NCBI GenBank assembly: GCA_002331025.1
Contig: DCYG01000016.1
Coordinates: 1-64,000, forward strand
Source of the DNA: Firmicutes bacterium UBA2116
Lineage (GTDB): Bacteria > Bacillota > Clostridia > Tissierellales > Sedimentibacteraceae
DNA length: 64,000 nt
Reading direction: 5' to 3'
The position numbers and the translations under genes are program-made. Below are positions 1 through 10,179 of the stretch, in pieces. Numbering within the stretch: the stretch's first letter is position 1; the number at the start of each line of letters is the position of its first letter. The notes below the pieces were generated by a model. That model ran no database searches, was not told where the DNA came from, and was given only the letters and a program-made list of their open reading frames with translations.

Positions 1-194
1 TTTCTTTTAACAACTTCCTAATATTAATTCATACAATTATCTATTATTATATATCATCTTGTCAGTAAATTGGAATGAAAAGTTTCTGAAGCGTAAAGCA
101 GCCTAACATACATAGGTAAGAGTTAAGGAGTATTAATATTAGTGTAAGAGAACCCTTTCTGAAGACTTAATAATGATTAGCAGATTTAATTAAA

Positions 195-223
195 TTGAAT
201 AATTTACATAATTATGCTATAAT
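195..223 (+). promoter_or_regulatory. Probable sigma-A promoter of the DHHW gene
   Basis: A -35 like TTGAAT (195-200) lies 17 bases before a perfect TATAAT (218-223) that also carries an upstream TG (extended -10). It is 47 bases before the first gene. No gene was seen in bases 1-194, which are plain AT-rich sequence. Read by eye only. Confidence 0.55.
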
Positions 224-269
224 TTAGGTACAAAATGTCAGAAAGTAAACTGAGCGCAGGAGATATCTT

Positions 270-1526
270 ATGACTATTTCAAGAAAAACAGTATTAATAG
301 GTACAATTATAGTAATCAGCTTAATTTCAGTATTAATTATTTATAATACTAAACATTTACCTACAGTTGAAAATGGTGTAGTTAATGAAACAGTTAATAA
401 TGATTTAAATAAAGAAACTTTGAGTGATGAAATAGCTTTTAAGAACAGTGAAACAAATGAAAATATAGTTAATACAGATGAAATAGAAGAGTCGGATGAT
501 GAGCTGAAAGAAGATGAATCAACTGAATCCGAAAATGACAGCGTCTCTGAGACAGAAGATGACATTATAGGAAATGATTTACCTATAGAGCATACACCTG
601 AACATGTGGGTAATTTTGTAATAATAAACAGTGTAGGCTATGAAAAGTTCAAATTTAGTAAGTATAATGCAAATGTTTACATAGATTCGATTAATAAATA
701 TGCTGCAAACTTAGGCAGTGATGTAAAAATATATAATCTCATTGCACCAACATCCAGTGAATTTAATATGCCTGATAAATACAGTGACTTGAGTGATTCG
801 CAAAAAGATGGGATCCAATATGCTTATTCAAATATGAATAATAAGGTTATAACGGTGGATGCATATTCAAATATAGAGGCAAATAAGGATGAATACCTAT
901 ATTTCAAGACAGATCATCATTGGACCGGATTAGGAGCATATAGGGCATATGAATCATTTATGAAAACTAAAAAAGAGGAACCTGTACAGTTAGAAAGATA
1001 TAAAAAAATAGATTCGGAAAATAAATATCTTGGCTCCATATACAATATGACTCAAAATGAAAGATTGGAAAATAATTTAGATGATATATGGTATTACAAT
1101 CCTTTATTGCCGGTTAAATATTCAGCAGTAAACAGGGACGAAACATCATGGAGTTCAAATCAGATTGTTTTTCCGTCATATTTCGAGCATAGCAGAAAGT
1201 ATTCTGTTTTCATGGGCGGAGATGCTGCTTTTTCACATATCGAAGCAGATTCTCAGACAGAGAAAAAAATATTGGTGATAAAGGATTCTTATGGTAATGC
1301 TTTTATCCCGTTTCTTATACCTCATTATGTTGATATTTTCATAGTCGATCCTCGCTACTACAATGATAATATTTATGAGCTGATAGAAGAAAATAAGATT
1401 GATGAGGTACTTATAATTAACTATTCAACAGTCTTGCAATTGCCGGTGTTTTCTCAGATGTTAGGTGATATGGGAACGGTTAATGTTGTTAGTTCAACTG
1501 CAATAAAAGCTGCGGTGGCAAATTAA
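270..1526 (+). CDS. DHHW-family membrane-anchored protein
   Basis: This 418-residue protein begins with one hydrophobic segment (about residues 8-25, a signal anchor). A long acidic low-complexity linker rich in Glu, Asp, Ser and Asn follows (about 40-105), then a folded domain. That domain holds the DHHW motif (DHHWTGLGAY, about 217) that names the family, and a later KDSYGNAF segment typical of SGNH/AlgX-like folds. Family members are extracytoplasmic and are often encoded beside MBOAT acyltransferases in exopolysaccharide acetylation. No MBOAT partner is visible here, although the window edge lies close upstream. The start is supported by an AGGAG-type site about 9 bases upstream. Family assignment is good; the substrate is unknown. 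Confidence 0.8.
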   Translation: MTISRKTVLIGTIIVISLISVLIIYNTKHLPTVENGVVNETVNNDLNKETLSDEIAFKNSETNENIVNTDEIEESDDELKEDESTESENDSVSETEDDIIGNDLPIEHTPEHVGNFVIINSVGYEKFKFSKYNANVYIDSINKYAANLGSDVKIYNLIAPTSSEFNMPDKYSDLSDSQKDGIQYAYSNMNNKVITVDAYSNIEANKDEYLYFKTDHHWTGLGAYRAYESFMKTKKEEPVQLERYKKIDSENKYLGSIYNMTQNERLENNLDDIWYYNPLLPVKYSAVNRDETSWSSNQIVFPSYFEHSRKYSVFMGGDAAFSHIEADSQTEKKILVIKDSYGNAFIPFLIPHYVDIFIVDPRYYNDNIYELIEENKIDEVLIINYSTVLQLPVFSQMLGDMGTVNVVSSTAIKAAVAN

Positions 1527-1547
1527 TATTTTATGAAGGAGGTAAAA

Positions 1548-2450
1548 ATGGCATTTATACATATTAGGGGAGTAATACCGCCGATGATAACACCGTTTGA
1601 TGAAAATGACAAGGTGGATTACGATAAGTTTAGAAGAAACATTGAAAAATGGAACGGATATGATTTGGCTGGTTATTTGGCGCTCGGCTCAAACAGTGAA
1701 ACTGTGTACTTGACAGAAGAAGAAAAATTAAAATTGATTGAACTTACGGTTAAACATAAAAAGACGGGGAAAATTGTTGTTGCCGGAACCGGTATGGAAT
1801 CAACAAGTGCTACTATCGATTTAACAAACAAGGCAGCTGATTTAGGAGCCGATTGTGCTCTTATTGTTACTCCATTCTATTATGGCGGCAAAATGAACGA
1901 TGAAGCACTGATTAATTTCTATACAGATGTTGCAGACAATGTTAAAGTACCAACAATGATTTACAATGTTACTAAATTTACCCATGTTAATATTTCTCCA
2001 TCTGCTGTCAGTGTATTATGCAAGCATCCTAACATAATCGGAATGAAAGACAGCTCGGGTAATGTTTCACAGTTAATAGATTTTAAAAGAGCAGCAGGAG
2101 ATGCGGAATTTAATTTAATGGTTGGAACCGCATCTATCTGGTATCCTGCATTGAACTTAGGCGTTAAAGCTGCCGTTATGGCTCTTGCAAATTGTTGTCC
2201 CGATGAATGTATAGAAATTCAAAAGGAATTTGAAAGTGGTAATTTAGAAAAGGCAAGAGAGCTATATGAAAGGGTATTTCCTGTTAACAGTGCCGTAACG
2301 GGCAAGTACGGCATAGCAGGATTAAAGCATACATGTGATTTATTAGGCTTTGAAGGCGGGTACGTGAGAAAACCGTTACTTGAGCTTAAAGAGACTGAAA
2401 AGACAGAATTAATAGAAATATTGAAAAAAGCTAAAGTCTACAAGGGTTGA
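1548..2450 (+). CDS. DapA-family (dihydrodipicolinate synthase/N-acetylneuraminate lyase) aldolase
   Basis: This is a 300-residue class I aldolase of the DapA/NanA superfamily, whose members form a Schiff base between a lysine and a 2-oxo acid. The catalytic lysine is in GMKDSSG, the conserved Tyr in IYNVTKFT, and the phosphate-loop-like segment in GSNSETVYLT. An upstream in-frame ATG at 1533 is rejected because AAGGAGGT (1536-1543) sits just before the ATG at 1548. It lies 21 bases after the DHHW gene and directly before a sodium/solute symporter. A dedicated lysine-pathway dapA would normally sit with lysine genes, so a catabolic aldolase fed by the symporter (sialic acid-like or hydroxy-oxo acid) is a reasonable inference. 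The exact substrate is not readable. Confidence 0.85.
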   Translation: MAFIHIRGVIPPMITPFDENDKVDYDKFRRNIEKWNGYDLAGYLALGSNSETVYLTEEEKLKLIELTVKHKKTGKIVVAGTGMESTSATIDLTNKAADLGADCALIVTPFYYGGKMNDEALINFYTDVADNVKVPTMIYNVTKFTHVNISPSAVSVLCKHPNIIGMKDSSGNVSQLIDFKRAAGDAEFNLMVGTASIWYPALNLGVKAAVMALANCCPDECIEIQKEFESGNLEKARELYERVFPVNSAVTGKYGIAGLKHTCDLLGFEGGYVRKPLLELKETEKTELIEILKKAKVYKG

Positions 2451-2504
2451 TCGCCATACGCAATATGGTTCTGGTTCCACCCTAATTGCTCACAGGAGAA
2501 CTTC

Positions 2505-3893
2505 ATGGAAAACCTTACAGCATCTCATATTATCGGAGCATTAGTTACTTTGATAATCATAATGGGAATAGGAGTTTATTCAGGGAAAAGAGTTAAAAAT
2601 GCATCGGATTTTTCAACAGGCGGTCACAGAGCGAGTTCTTTATTAGTTGCCGGAACAATTATCGGAACATTGGTAGGAGGTTCTTCAACCGTAGGTACCG
2701 CACAGCTGGCATATAATTATGGTTTTTCTGCCTGGTGGTTTACCTTAGGTGCCGGTCTGGGATGTTTAACTCTTGGATCAGCCTTTGTTAAGCCGCTTAA
2801 ATTAAGCTGCTGTAATACAATACAAGAAATGATATCTTCAGAGTATGGACAAACCTCCGGTATTATTACTACAGTTTTATCATCATTCGGGATAATATTG
2901 AATATAGTTGCACAAATTTTAGCTGCTAATGCATTGTTATCTTCAATGTTTGGTTTGGGCAGTGTGGAAAGTGCTTGTGTCAGTATATTGCTAATGAGTG
3001 TTTACGTTATTTTTGGCGGAGTTTTAAGTACAGGTATTTTAGGTATTATAAAGCTTGTTTTAATATATTTTTCTGTTTTTTTAGGTGCTGCTATAGCTCT
3101 TAAGTTAGGGGGAGGGTTTTCCGGATTTTATAATAACCTTAATCACCAACAATATTTTAATCTTGTATCAAGAGGAGTTGGTATTGATGTAGGTGATGGG
3201 TTTTCGGTTGTTTTGGGAGTATTATCTACTCAGACTTATATTCAGGCTGTTATATCAGGGAAAAATATAAAGGAAGCCAAAAAGGGCGCATTATTAAGTG
3301 CTGCTATTATACCACCTATAGGAATCGGCAGTATTTTAATAGGAATGTATATGAAAATTAATTATCCTTACATAGAATCAAGTCAGGCATTTTCTTTATT
3401 TATTATTAACAATATTCCGCCTTTTATCAGCGGTCTTATATTAGCAACATTATTGATAGCGTTAGTGGGAACCGGTTCAGGAATGGCACTTGGATTCAGC
3501 ACAATTATTATAAATGATATTTATAAAAAATATATAAGCAAGAATGAAAATATCAAAAATGAATTAGTAATCACAAGGATTGTAATTTTGTTGACCTTGG
3601 TAGTATCTGCAATATTTACTTTAGGAAATCTAAAAACGGCCATATTAACATGGGGATTCATGTCTATGGGGTTAAGAGCAACGGTGTTGATAATTCCGAT
3701 GATTGGAGCACTATTTTTTAAAGGTAAGATTGGTAGTAAATTCGCTGTTTTATCAAGTGTGTTCGGATTTTTATCATTTTTAGTATGTGAAACATTCTTT
3801 GATTTGAATATGAATTCTTTATTTATCGGTGTAAGCATCAGTGCATTAACAATCCTTTTCGGCTTGAGCAGGCATCATAAGATTCAGCAATAG
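2505..3893 (+). CDS. Sodium/solute symporter (SSS family)
   Basis: This 462-residue polytopic membrane protein has roughly 12-13 hydrophobic segments. The N-terminal part has the SSS signature: a membrane helix followed by SGKRVKNASDFSTGG, then GTIIGTLVGGSSTVGTAQ, the region that forms the Na+ and substrate site. It probably co-transports a small organic acid, sugar acid or amino acid with sodium. It starts 54 bases after the aldolase with AGGAG upstream, and a strong terminator closes the unit, so the three genes from 270 may be one transcript. The pairing with a DapA-family aldolase resembles sialate or oxo-acid uptake loci, but the substrate is an inference. Confidence 0.85.
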   Translation: MENLTASHIIGALVTLIIIMGIGVYSGKRVKNASDFSTGGHRASSLLVAGTIIGTLVGGSSTVGTAQLAYNYGFSAWWFTLGAGLGCLTLGSAFVKPLKLSCCNTIQEMISSEYGQTSGIITTVLSSFGIILNIVAQILAANALLSSMFGLGSVESACVSILLMSVYVIFGGVLSTGILGIIKLVLIYFSVFLGAAIALKLGGGFSGFYNNLNHQQYFNLVSRGVGIDVGDGFSVVLGVLSTQTYIQAVISGKNIKEAKKGALLSAAIIPPIGIGSILIGMYMKINYPYIESSQAFSLFIINNIPPFISGLILATLLIALVGTGSGMALGFSTIIINDIYKKYISKNENIKNELVITRIVILLTLVVSAIFTLGNLKTAILTWGFMSMGLRATVLIIPMIGALFFKGKIGSKFAVLSSVFGFLSFLVCETFFDLNMNSLFIGVSISALTILFGLSRHHKIQQ

Positions 3894-3901
3894 AAATTGG
3901 G

Positions 3902-3936
3902 AAAACCGGAAGACATAACTATCCTTCCGGTTTTTG
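3902..3936 (+). terminator. Rho-independent terminator after the symporter
   Basis: An 11-bp inverted repeat (AAAACCGGAAG / CTTCCGGTTTT) with a loop of about 11 bases is followed by T residues. It can also serve the convergent chemoreceptor gene. Confidence 0.85.
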
Positions 3937-3995
3937 TTCTTGCACTTAGAGTATAAGCGACTGACACCTGATCAGAGATTTGGGTTATCTGCTTA

Positions 3996-5981
3996 TTACA
4001 ATGTATATTTTCCTACCATTTGCTTCAATGAAAAAGCCTGTCCTGACAACTCTTCGCTCGATGCCGCTATTTGTTCTGCGGTTGCTGAGTTAGATTGTAT
4101 AACACTTGATATTTGATCAACACCTGTGTTGACTTGATAAACATTATCGCTTTGTTTTTGTGAAGCTTCAGAAATATCATTTATCAAAGAATTAGCCTTA
4201 TGAGTTTTTTCCACAACATTTTTTAGTGCTGATTCAGTTTCTTTTGCAATTAAGGTTCCCTTGTTAATTGAATTTACAGAACTTTCAATCAGAAGGGTTG
4301 TACTTTTGGCTGCTTCGGCACTCTTGGATGCAAGATTCCGAACTTCGTCTGCAACGACAGAAAATCCTTTGCCGGCAGCACCCGCCCTTGCTGCCTCAAC
4401 AGCCGCATTAAGCGCCAATATATTAGTTTGGAATGCTATATCATCTATTGTTTTAATTATTTTTTCAATTTCACCTGATGTATGATTGATTTCTTCCATT
4501 GCGTTCATCAATTCATTCATGTATTGACTGCCTTGCAGTACAACAGACCCTGTTTCGTCAGACAATCTGCTGACATTGACAGCACTTTCAGCATCGTTTT
4601 TAATCTGAACTGCTACTTCTGACATGGTAGCAGCTAATTCCTCGATAGAGCTTGCTTGCTCGGTAGAGCCTTGTGCCAGCATTTGAGCAGCTGCAGAAAC
4701 ATGCTCTGCCCCCGAATTAATTCCATCTGCTGCCAAGTTAATTTCATTTAAAATTGACCTAAGATCATTAAATAATGTTTCTACAATTTTAATAATTGTA
4801 AAATATATACCTTTATGTATTGATGTATCTGATGTATATGTTAAATCATTATTTGTTAAAGCTGTTTTATATCCATCGATGCTGTTTGCCAACATATTAA
4901 CTGATACAACTGCACCATCCATAGATTTAGCTAAAGAGCCGATTTCGTCATTAGAATCAATTTCTTTAATCTGTCTTATTATATCTTCGCTTATATCACC
5001 GATTTCTATAGCTTTTGCTGCGTTAACTACAATGTTTAGCGGATTTTTCAGCTTTAATTTGAAATATCTTTGCATTATGAATATACTGAGTATAATTGAC
5101 AGTATTGAAATAATACTTATTATCATAACCTCGTTTAATATCTTTTTTTCGATAACAGAATAGTCACTTGCCGTAACTATTACTCCTTTAACAGACCCAT
5201 CCGATGAAAGGGTTGGCTTATATACTGTTATATACGGCAGGCCAAACACATCTGCTTTACCAACATAGTCCATTTTATTGTTCATAACCGTATCGGCTAT
5301 TTTGGGATCAAGCTTTGTTCCAACCAGCCGTTTTCCGTCCTGAATTACTGTAGAGCTTATTCTCAAATCATTTTCAAATATTGATATTTCATTATTTATT
5401 AAGGATTTCATATTATCTACAAAATTATTGTCTTCAAGCTTAAATCCTAATGATAAAACACCAATTAACTTATTATTTTGATAAATAGGTGAACCGGCAT
5501 TTATACCATAAAAATCTGAGGGCTCTCTTCCTATATCTGAAAGTACTTTTCCGTCAAGTGCTGATTTTATAATTGCATTGTTCGAAATGTTATCTCCTGA
5601 TTTATATACTTCATTTGTGCTTGAAATTATGGTTCCGCTTAAATCAGTTACCGTTATATTGTCATAATCAGATGCTTCATTCAAGCTGTTTATATATGAT
5701 TCAAGCATGCTTGTATTATTAGAGCTTATATAACTTATTAATTTTGTATCTTTTGCTGCTTCGCTTACATATTCGGTCAGCTCACTTTTAATTGATTCTA
5801 TTTCCTTTTCTACAATATCCATTGATGCTAATGCTTTATCCTCTGAAATCTCAATTATTATATTGTTAAAATAGAACAAAGAAATTACTGATGTTATTAC
5901 TACGGTTATAATCAATGTGATTATACTTATTTTTAATATAGCTGTACTTATGCTTTGAAAATTTGAATTGTTTTTTTTCAT
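3996..5981 (-). CDS. Methyl-accepting chemotaxis protein with Cache sensor
   Basis: This 661-residue transmembrane chemoreceptor has an N-terminal membrane helix (about 13-35), an extracytoplasmic sensor (about 36-280) and a second helix (about 283-303). The sensor contains FYGINAGSPIYQNNKLIGV, typical of Cache folds. A HAMP-like linker leads to a long coiled signalling domain. The hairpin tip is clear (DDIAFQTNILALNAAVEAAR and GFSVVADEVRNLA), which is the CheA/CheW contact region. CTCCT upstream on the plus strand gives a GGAGG-type site just before the ATG. No other chemotaxis gene is in the window. The ligand is unknown; Cache domains commonly bind amino acids or carboxylates. Confidence 0.92.
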   Translation of the reverse strand: MKKNNSNFQSISTAILKISIITLIITVVITSVISLFYFNNIIIEISEDKALASMDIVEKEIESIKSELTEYVSEAAKDTKLISYISSNNTSMLESYINSLNEASDYDNITVTDLSGTIISSTNEVYKSGDNISNNAIIKSALDGKVLSDIGREPSDFYGINAGSPIYQNNKLIGVLSLGFKLEDNNFVDNMKSLINNEISIFENDLRISSTVIQDGKRLVGTKLDPKIADTVMNNKMDYVGKADVFGLPYITVYKPTLSSDGSVKGVIVTASDYSVIEKKILNEVMIISIISILSIILSIFIMQRYFKLKLKNPLNIVVNAAKAIEIGDISEDIIRQIKEIDSNDEIGSLAKSMDGAVVSVNMLANSIDGYKTALTNNDLTYTSDTSIHKGIYFTIIKIVETLFNDLRSILNEINLAADGINSGAEHVSAAAQMLAQGSTEQASSIEELAATMSEVAVQIKNDAESAVNVSRLSDETGSVVLQGSQYMNELMNAMEEINHTSGEIEKIIKTIDDIAFQTNILALNAAVEAARAGAAGKGFSVVADEVRNLASKSAEAAKSTTLLIESSVNSINKGTLIAKETESALKNVVEKTHKANSLINDISEASQKQSDNVYQVNTGVDQISSVIQSNSATAEQIAASSEELSGQAFSLKQMVGKYTL

Positions 5982-6136
5982 TTTGCTCCTCCGTTAGTTG
6001 TAATATAAATTATTGTTATTAATATTAAGTTGTAATAATTACAATGTAATATATACCGATATATTGTCGATTTAAACATAAGTAAAAAAATAATCTTTAA
6101 ATAGTTTCAGCGGGGAATTGAATTACCCATTGAAAA

Positions 6137-6180
6137 AATCAGGATATTCACCGCATATAGATGCGGTGAATATCCTGATT
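6137..6180 (-). terminator. Terminator of feoAB
   Basis: A perfect 20-bp inverted repeat (6137-6156 with 6161-6180) has a 4-base loop. Read on the minus strand it ends in a T6 run. It lies 4 bases past the feoB stop codon. Confidence 0.9.
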
Positions 6181-6183
6181 CAG

Positions 6184-8289
6184 TTATAATATTAATTTAT
6201 ATAAGTTCGCCGTAATAAAGCAGACTGTAAATGCTATGGCTGTGGGGATGAAGAATGAAAGCAGCGTCCATTTGATACTGCCTGTTTCTTTTTTTATAGT
6301 CCATAGGGCTGTTGAACAAGGCCAGTGAAGCAAGCTGAAAAGCATCACGTTTAAGGCAGTTAACGGAGTCCATCCATTATTTATAAGAATTGTTCTCAGA
6401 TGATCAACACTTTCAAAGTCAGTTAATGTTCCCGTTGAAAGGTATGCCATTAATAAAACCGGCAGTACTATTTCATTTGCAGGTATACCCATTATAAATG
6501 CCATCAATATAATACCATCGAGACCTATTGTTTTTGCCATCGGGTCTAAGAAATTTGCTACATGGGACAATATGCTTAAATCGCCTATATAAATATTAGC
6601 AAAGATCCATGTAATTGCACCTGCCGGAGCTGCTATTACTACTGCTCTCGATAATACAAATATGGTTCTGTCGATAATTGAGGTATATAAAAGTCGGCCT
6701 ATCTTTGGTACTCTATAAGGCGGAAGCTCAAGAGTGAAAGTAGAGGGCACTCCTTTTAAAAGCGTCTTTGATAATATATATGAAACAAATAATGTAACGA
6801 TAATTCCGAACAAAACCATAAGCGTAATAAACAATGCCGGTATCAGACTGTTTACGTATGCATTTGAATAAACTGCAAAGAACGCTGATGATATTACTAT
6901 TATTGTTGGGAAACGTCCGTTACAGGGCACAAAATTATTAGTTAAAATGGCTATAACTCTCTCTCGAGGAGAATCAATTATTCTGCATCCGATAACCCCC
7001 GCAGCGTTACACCCGAAACCCATGCACATAGTGAGACACTGTTTTCCATGGGCGCATGCTTTTTTAAACATATGGTCTAAATTAAATGCAATTCTCGGCA
7101 GATATCCAAGGTCCTCTAAGAATGTGAACAATGGAAAGAATATTGCCATTGGAGGGAGCATAACAGATACAACCCATGCTAATGTACGATATATACCGTC
7201 AAGAAGTATGTTGTGCAGTATCATCGGTAATTCCCACTGAACAAACAATGCCGATAACTTATCCTGAATTCCAAATAATAGGTTTGCTAACATTTGAGAC
7301 GGAATGTTTGCTCCTTGAATTGTTATCCAAAATACCAATCCCAAAAGTAAAAGCATAATCGGTAAACCAAGTACCTTAGAGGTAATTATATCGTCTATTC
7401 TTTTGTCTCTTTTTATTTTTTTTGTATCTTCTGTTACATATTTTTGCTTTAATTCATTAGCATAGTTGTAGTTATGCTCTGCTATCATTTCACGCAGCTT
7501 TATAGTATCTGTATTGATATTAAGAGTTTCTTTTATTTTTTTTGCCTGAGATACAGTTAAGTGCCCTTCTTTGTTTATCGAAAAAATATCTGTATTGCTG
7601 TCGATTAATCTCAGGGCGGTCCACCGTATGTTTGAAATATTTAAATCCTCTAAATGAGGTAAAATATCATTGATTTCTGATTCTATATAATCATCGTACG
7701 TTATTATTGCCGGCTTTCTTTTTTCGTTGTTGAATGTTATTTTTTCTATTAAATTTTTCAGCTCATCCATTCCTATACCGCTTCGTGCTGCAGTTAAAAC
7801 TACCGGTACATTAAGCTCCCTTTCAAGACCCTCTTTATCGATTGTTATGTTTTTTTTCTTTGCCTCATCTATTAAATTTATGCAGAGAATAACCTTGTTT
7901 GTTATTTCGGATATTTGAAAAACTAAATTCAAGTTTCTTTCCAGACATGTTGCATCTGCAACTATGACTACTGCTTCATAATCGCCATAGCAGATAAAGT
8001 CTCTGGAAACTTCCTCATCTTTAGATGATGTAAACAATGAATAAGATCCGGGAAGGTCTACAACTATATATTCTTCATCATTGTAGGAGTATTCTCCTCT
8101 TGCCGAAACGACTGTCTTGCCGGGCCAATTTCCCGTATGCTGCTTCAGGCCTGTTAAATAATTAAAGACAGTGCTTTTTCCTGTGTTTGGATTTCCGGCC
8201 AACGCTATTACATGCTGATAATCGGTCTTTACTATATCAAAAACATCCTTCATAGCGTCTATTTTGACAGATTGTGCAGTTAAACCCAT
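6184..8289 (-). CDS. feoB: Ferrous iron transporter FeoB
   Basis: This 701-residue protein imports Fe(II) through the cytoplasmic membrane. The N-terminal G domain has its motifs in the usual order: G1 GNPNTGKSTVFN, G2 around NWPGKTV, G3 DLPGSYS and G4 NLID. A spacer follows, then the membrane part with two Gate regions, including GFGCNAAGVIGCR with its conserved cysteine. Length is normal for the family. It lies 14 bases after feoA and ends in a strong terminator, so feoAB is a two-gene operon. There is no FeoC. Confidence 0.97.
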   Translation of the reverse strand: MGLTAQSVKIDAMKDVFDIVKTDYQHVIALAGNPNTGKSTVFNYLTGLKQHTGNWPGKTVVSARGEYSYNDEEYIVVDLPGSYSLFTSSKDEEVSRDFICYGDYEAVVIVADATCLERNLNLVFQISEITNKVILCINLIDEAKKKNITIDKEGLERELNVPVVLTAARSGIGMDELKNLIEKITFNNEKRKPAIITYDDYIESEINDILPHLEDLNISNIRWTALRLIDSNTDIFSINKEGHLTVSQAKKIKETLNINTDTIKLREMIAEHNYNYANELKQKYVTEDTKKIKRDKRIDDIITSKVLGLPIMLLLLGLVFWITIQGANIPSQMLANLLFGIQDKLSALFVQWELPMILHNILLDGIYRTLAWVVSVMLPPMAIFFPLFTFLEDLGYLPRIAFNLDHMFKKACAHGKQCLTMCMGFGCNAAGVIGCRIIDSPRERVIAILTNNFVPCNGRFPTIIVISSAFFAVYSNAYVNSLIPALFITLMVLFGIIVTLFVSYILSKTLLKGVPSTFTLELPPYRVPKIGRLLYTSIIDRTIFVLSRAVVIAAPAGAITWIFANIYIGDLSILSHVANFLDPMAKTIGLDGIILMAFIMGIPANEIVLPVLLMAYLSTGTLTDFESVDHLRTILINNGWTPLTALNVMLFSLLHWPCSTALWTIKKETGSIKWTLLSFFIPTAIAFTVCFITANLYKLIL

Positions 8290-8303
8290 ATACTCGCCCC
8301 TTC

Positions 8304-8525
8304 CTAATATATTTCAATCAATCGAGCTTCTTCCCCTCTCAGGGCAATCATAGCTCCTCGTATGTTGTAAACAGTCAAATTATTTTTAGGTCCTTTTCTT
8401 AATATTTCTATATCAGCCCCGTTTGTGAGACCTAAGGCAAGCAATCTTTCTTTTAATGAATCCTGTGCGGTATTTTTTCTTACCTTTACAACTTCGCCCA
8501 CATGGGCATCTGTTAATGCTTTCAT
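8304..8525 (-). CDS. feoA: FeoA, SH3-like partner of FeoB
   Basis: This 73-residue protein has the FeoA/DtxR-C SH3-like fold pattern: GEVVKVR, then LLALGLTNGADIEILRKGP, and GAMIALRGEEA near the end. FeoA is a small cytoplasmic partner needed for FeoB activity. It is the first gene of the operon, with TCTCC/GGAGA just upstream of its start. Its promoter overlaps a short palindrome that may be a metal-repressor site. Confidence 0.95.
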   Translation of the reverse strand: MKALTDAHVGEVVKVRKNTAQDSLKERLLALGLTNGADIEILRKGPKNNLTVYNIRGAMIALRGEEARLIEIY

Positions 8526-8547
8526 ATCATTTCTCCTGTCATAAAAT

Positions 8548-8582
8548 ATTATATTTTACTAAATAATTTAGCCTAAGCTAAC
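8548..8582 (-). promoter_or_regulatory. feoAB promoter with candidate iron-repressor box
   Basis: On the minus strand a TATAAT -10 (8548-8553) is preceded after 17 bases by TTAGGC (8571-8576) at the -35 position. The -35 lies inside TTAGCCTAAGCTAA (8568-8581), a near-palindrome resembling DtxR/IdeR-type boxes. A Fur box was not seen. The promoter geometry is seen; the regulator is inferred. Confidence 0.5.
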
Positions 8583-8729
8583 TTCTTTAGCTTTATCTTA
8601 TGTTTTAATATAAAAAATGACACAAAAGTATCAAATAATAATTTCCCCTTGATTTATCAGAATAAATGTAAGACAATGGTATATAGCGCCGAAAGGTGTT
8701 GTTTTTATTTGATATAGAAGAGGTTTATA

Positions 8730-10076
8730 ATGAAAGAATACGATATGTTAAAAGATAATCCCGGAAAATCATTATTATTCTTTGCATTGCCTATGATTTT
8801 GGGTAATCTTTTTCAACAGTTTTACAATATGGCTGACTCGATTATAGTAGGTAAATTTGTAAGTGAAGAGGCGCTTGCTTCTGTAGGTGCATCATATTCC
8901 TTGACAACAGTCTTTATAATGATAGCGATAGGTGGCGGAATAGGGTCATCAGTCATTATTTCCCAATACTTGGGGGCTAAAGAATATGAAAAGATGAAGA
9001 CATCCGTTTATACGGCTTTAATAAGCTTTATGATTTTAAGTTTATTCATGTTGATTTTTGGTACTGTTGCTAAGGAACGGTTATTGCTTTTGTTAAATAC
9101 ACCTGCCAATATTTTTGATGATGCATTGCTGTATCTGACGATTTATTTTATAGGTCTGCCATTTTTGTTTATGTATAATATATTTGCATCGGTGTTTAAC
9201 GCATTAGGCAAATCTAAAATACCCTTGTATCTATTGATTTTCTCTTCGATATTAAACGTTATTCTTGATTTGTTTATGGTGTTGGTATTGCATATGGGTG
9301 TTGCCGGTGTTGCAATCGCTACTGTTATTGCACAAGGAATATCTGCGGTAATTTCATATATCATTTTAATAAACACATTAAAAAACTATGTTACTGAAAC
9401 AAAGTATATAGAGAAATTTAATAAATCAATGCTTAAAAAGATGATTTTTGTTGCGGTACCGTCTATATTGCAGCAGTCAATTGTTTCAATCGGTATGGTA
9501 CTCGTTCAATCAGTGGTAAATGGTTTTGGTTCTTCCGTTTTAGCGGGATACTCGGCAGGAACAAGAATAGAGTCAATATGTATTGTTCCGATGATTGCAA
9601 CAGGAAATGCGATTTCTACATTTACGGCTCAAAACCTTGGAGCAGGACAATTAGACAGGGTACGTGAGGGATATTATTCAGGCTACAGAATAATTGTTTC
9701 GTTTGCGGCAGTTATTGCTGTAATTATAGCACTATTCTACAGACCTATTATTTCAATATTTTTGGACGTAGAAAATGGAAGCTTAGCTTTTAATACAGGT
9801 ATCAGATATTTGAAATTTATTGGTTACTTTTTTGTATTTATCGGTTTTAAATCAATTACTGACGGCGTGCTCAGAGGTTCGGGTGATATGCTGCTGTTTA
9901 CCATATCTAATCTTGTGAATTTAAGCATAAGGGTTTTTGTAGCATTTTACTTCTCACCCAAGTGGGGAGTTCAGGCAGTCTGGTATGCTATTCCAATGGG
10001 ATGGGCAGCAAATTATATTATTTCATTTTCATATTATTTGACAGGAAGATGGAGCAGGAAGAGAATTGTAACGTAG
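8730..10076 (+). CDS. MATE-family efflux transporter
   Basis: This 448-residue integral membrane protein has about 12 hydrophobic segments in two homologous halves. MATE landmarks are ILGNLFQQFYNMADSIIVGKF in the first helices and the matching LQQSIVSIGMVLVQSVVNGFG in the second half. Members are Na+- or H+-driven antiporters that export cationic drugs or metabolites. It is a single gene with its own upstream region; AGAGG precedes the ATG. The substrate is unknown. Confidence 0.93.
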   Translation: MKEYDMLKDNPGKSLLFFALPMILGNLFQQFYNMADSIIVGKFVSEEALASVGASYSLTTVFIMIAIGGGIGSSVIISQYLGAKEYEKMKTSVYTALISFMILSLFMLIFGTVAKERLLLLLNTPANIFDDALLYLTIYFIGLPFLFMYNIFASVFNALGKSKIPLYLLIFSSILNVILDLFMVLVLHMGVAGVAIATVIAQGISAVISYIILINTLKNYVTETKYIEKFNKSMLKKMIFVAVPSILQQSIVSIGMVLVQSVVNGFGSSVLAGYSAGTRIESICIVPMIATGNAISTFTAQNLGAGQLDRVREGYYSGYRIIVSFAAVIAVIIALFYRPIISIFLDVENGSLAFNTGIRYLKFIGYFFVFIGFKSITDGVLRGSGDMLLFTISNLVNLSIRVFVAFYFSPKWGVQAVWYAIPMGWAANYIISFSYYLTGRWSRKRIVT

Positions 10077-10179
10077 AGTATATGGTAAATGTGCTCATAA
10101 TGACAAAATGCTTGATAAAATTCTATAATGATATTATCATATTAGTATGGTTCAATAAAATTGAAAGGCGGGGAAGTTT

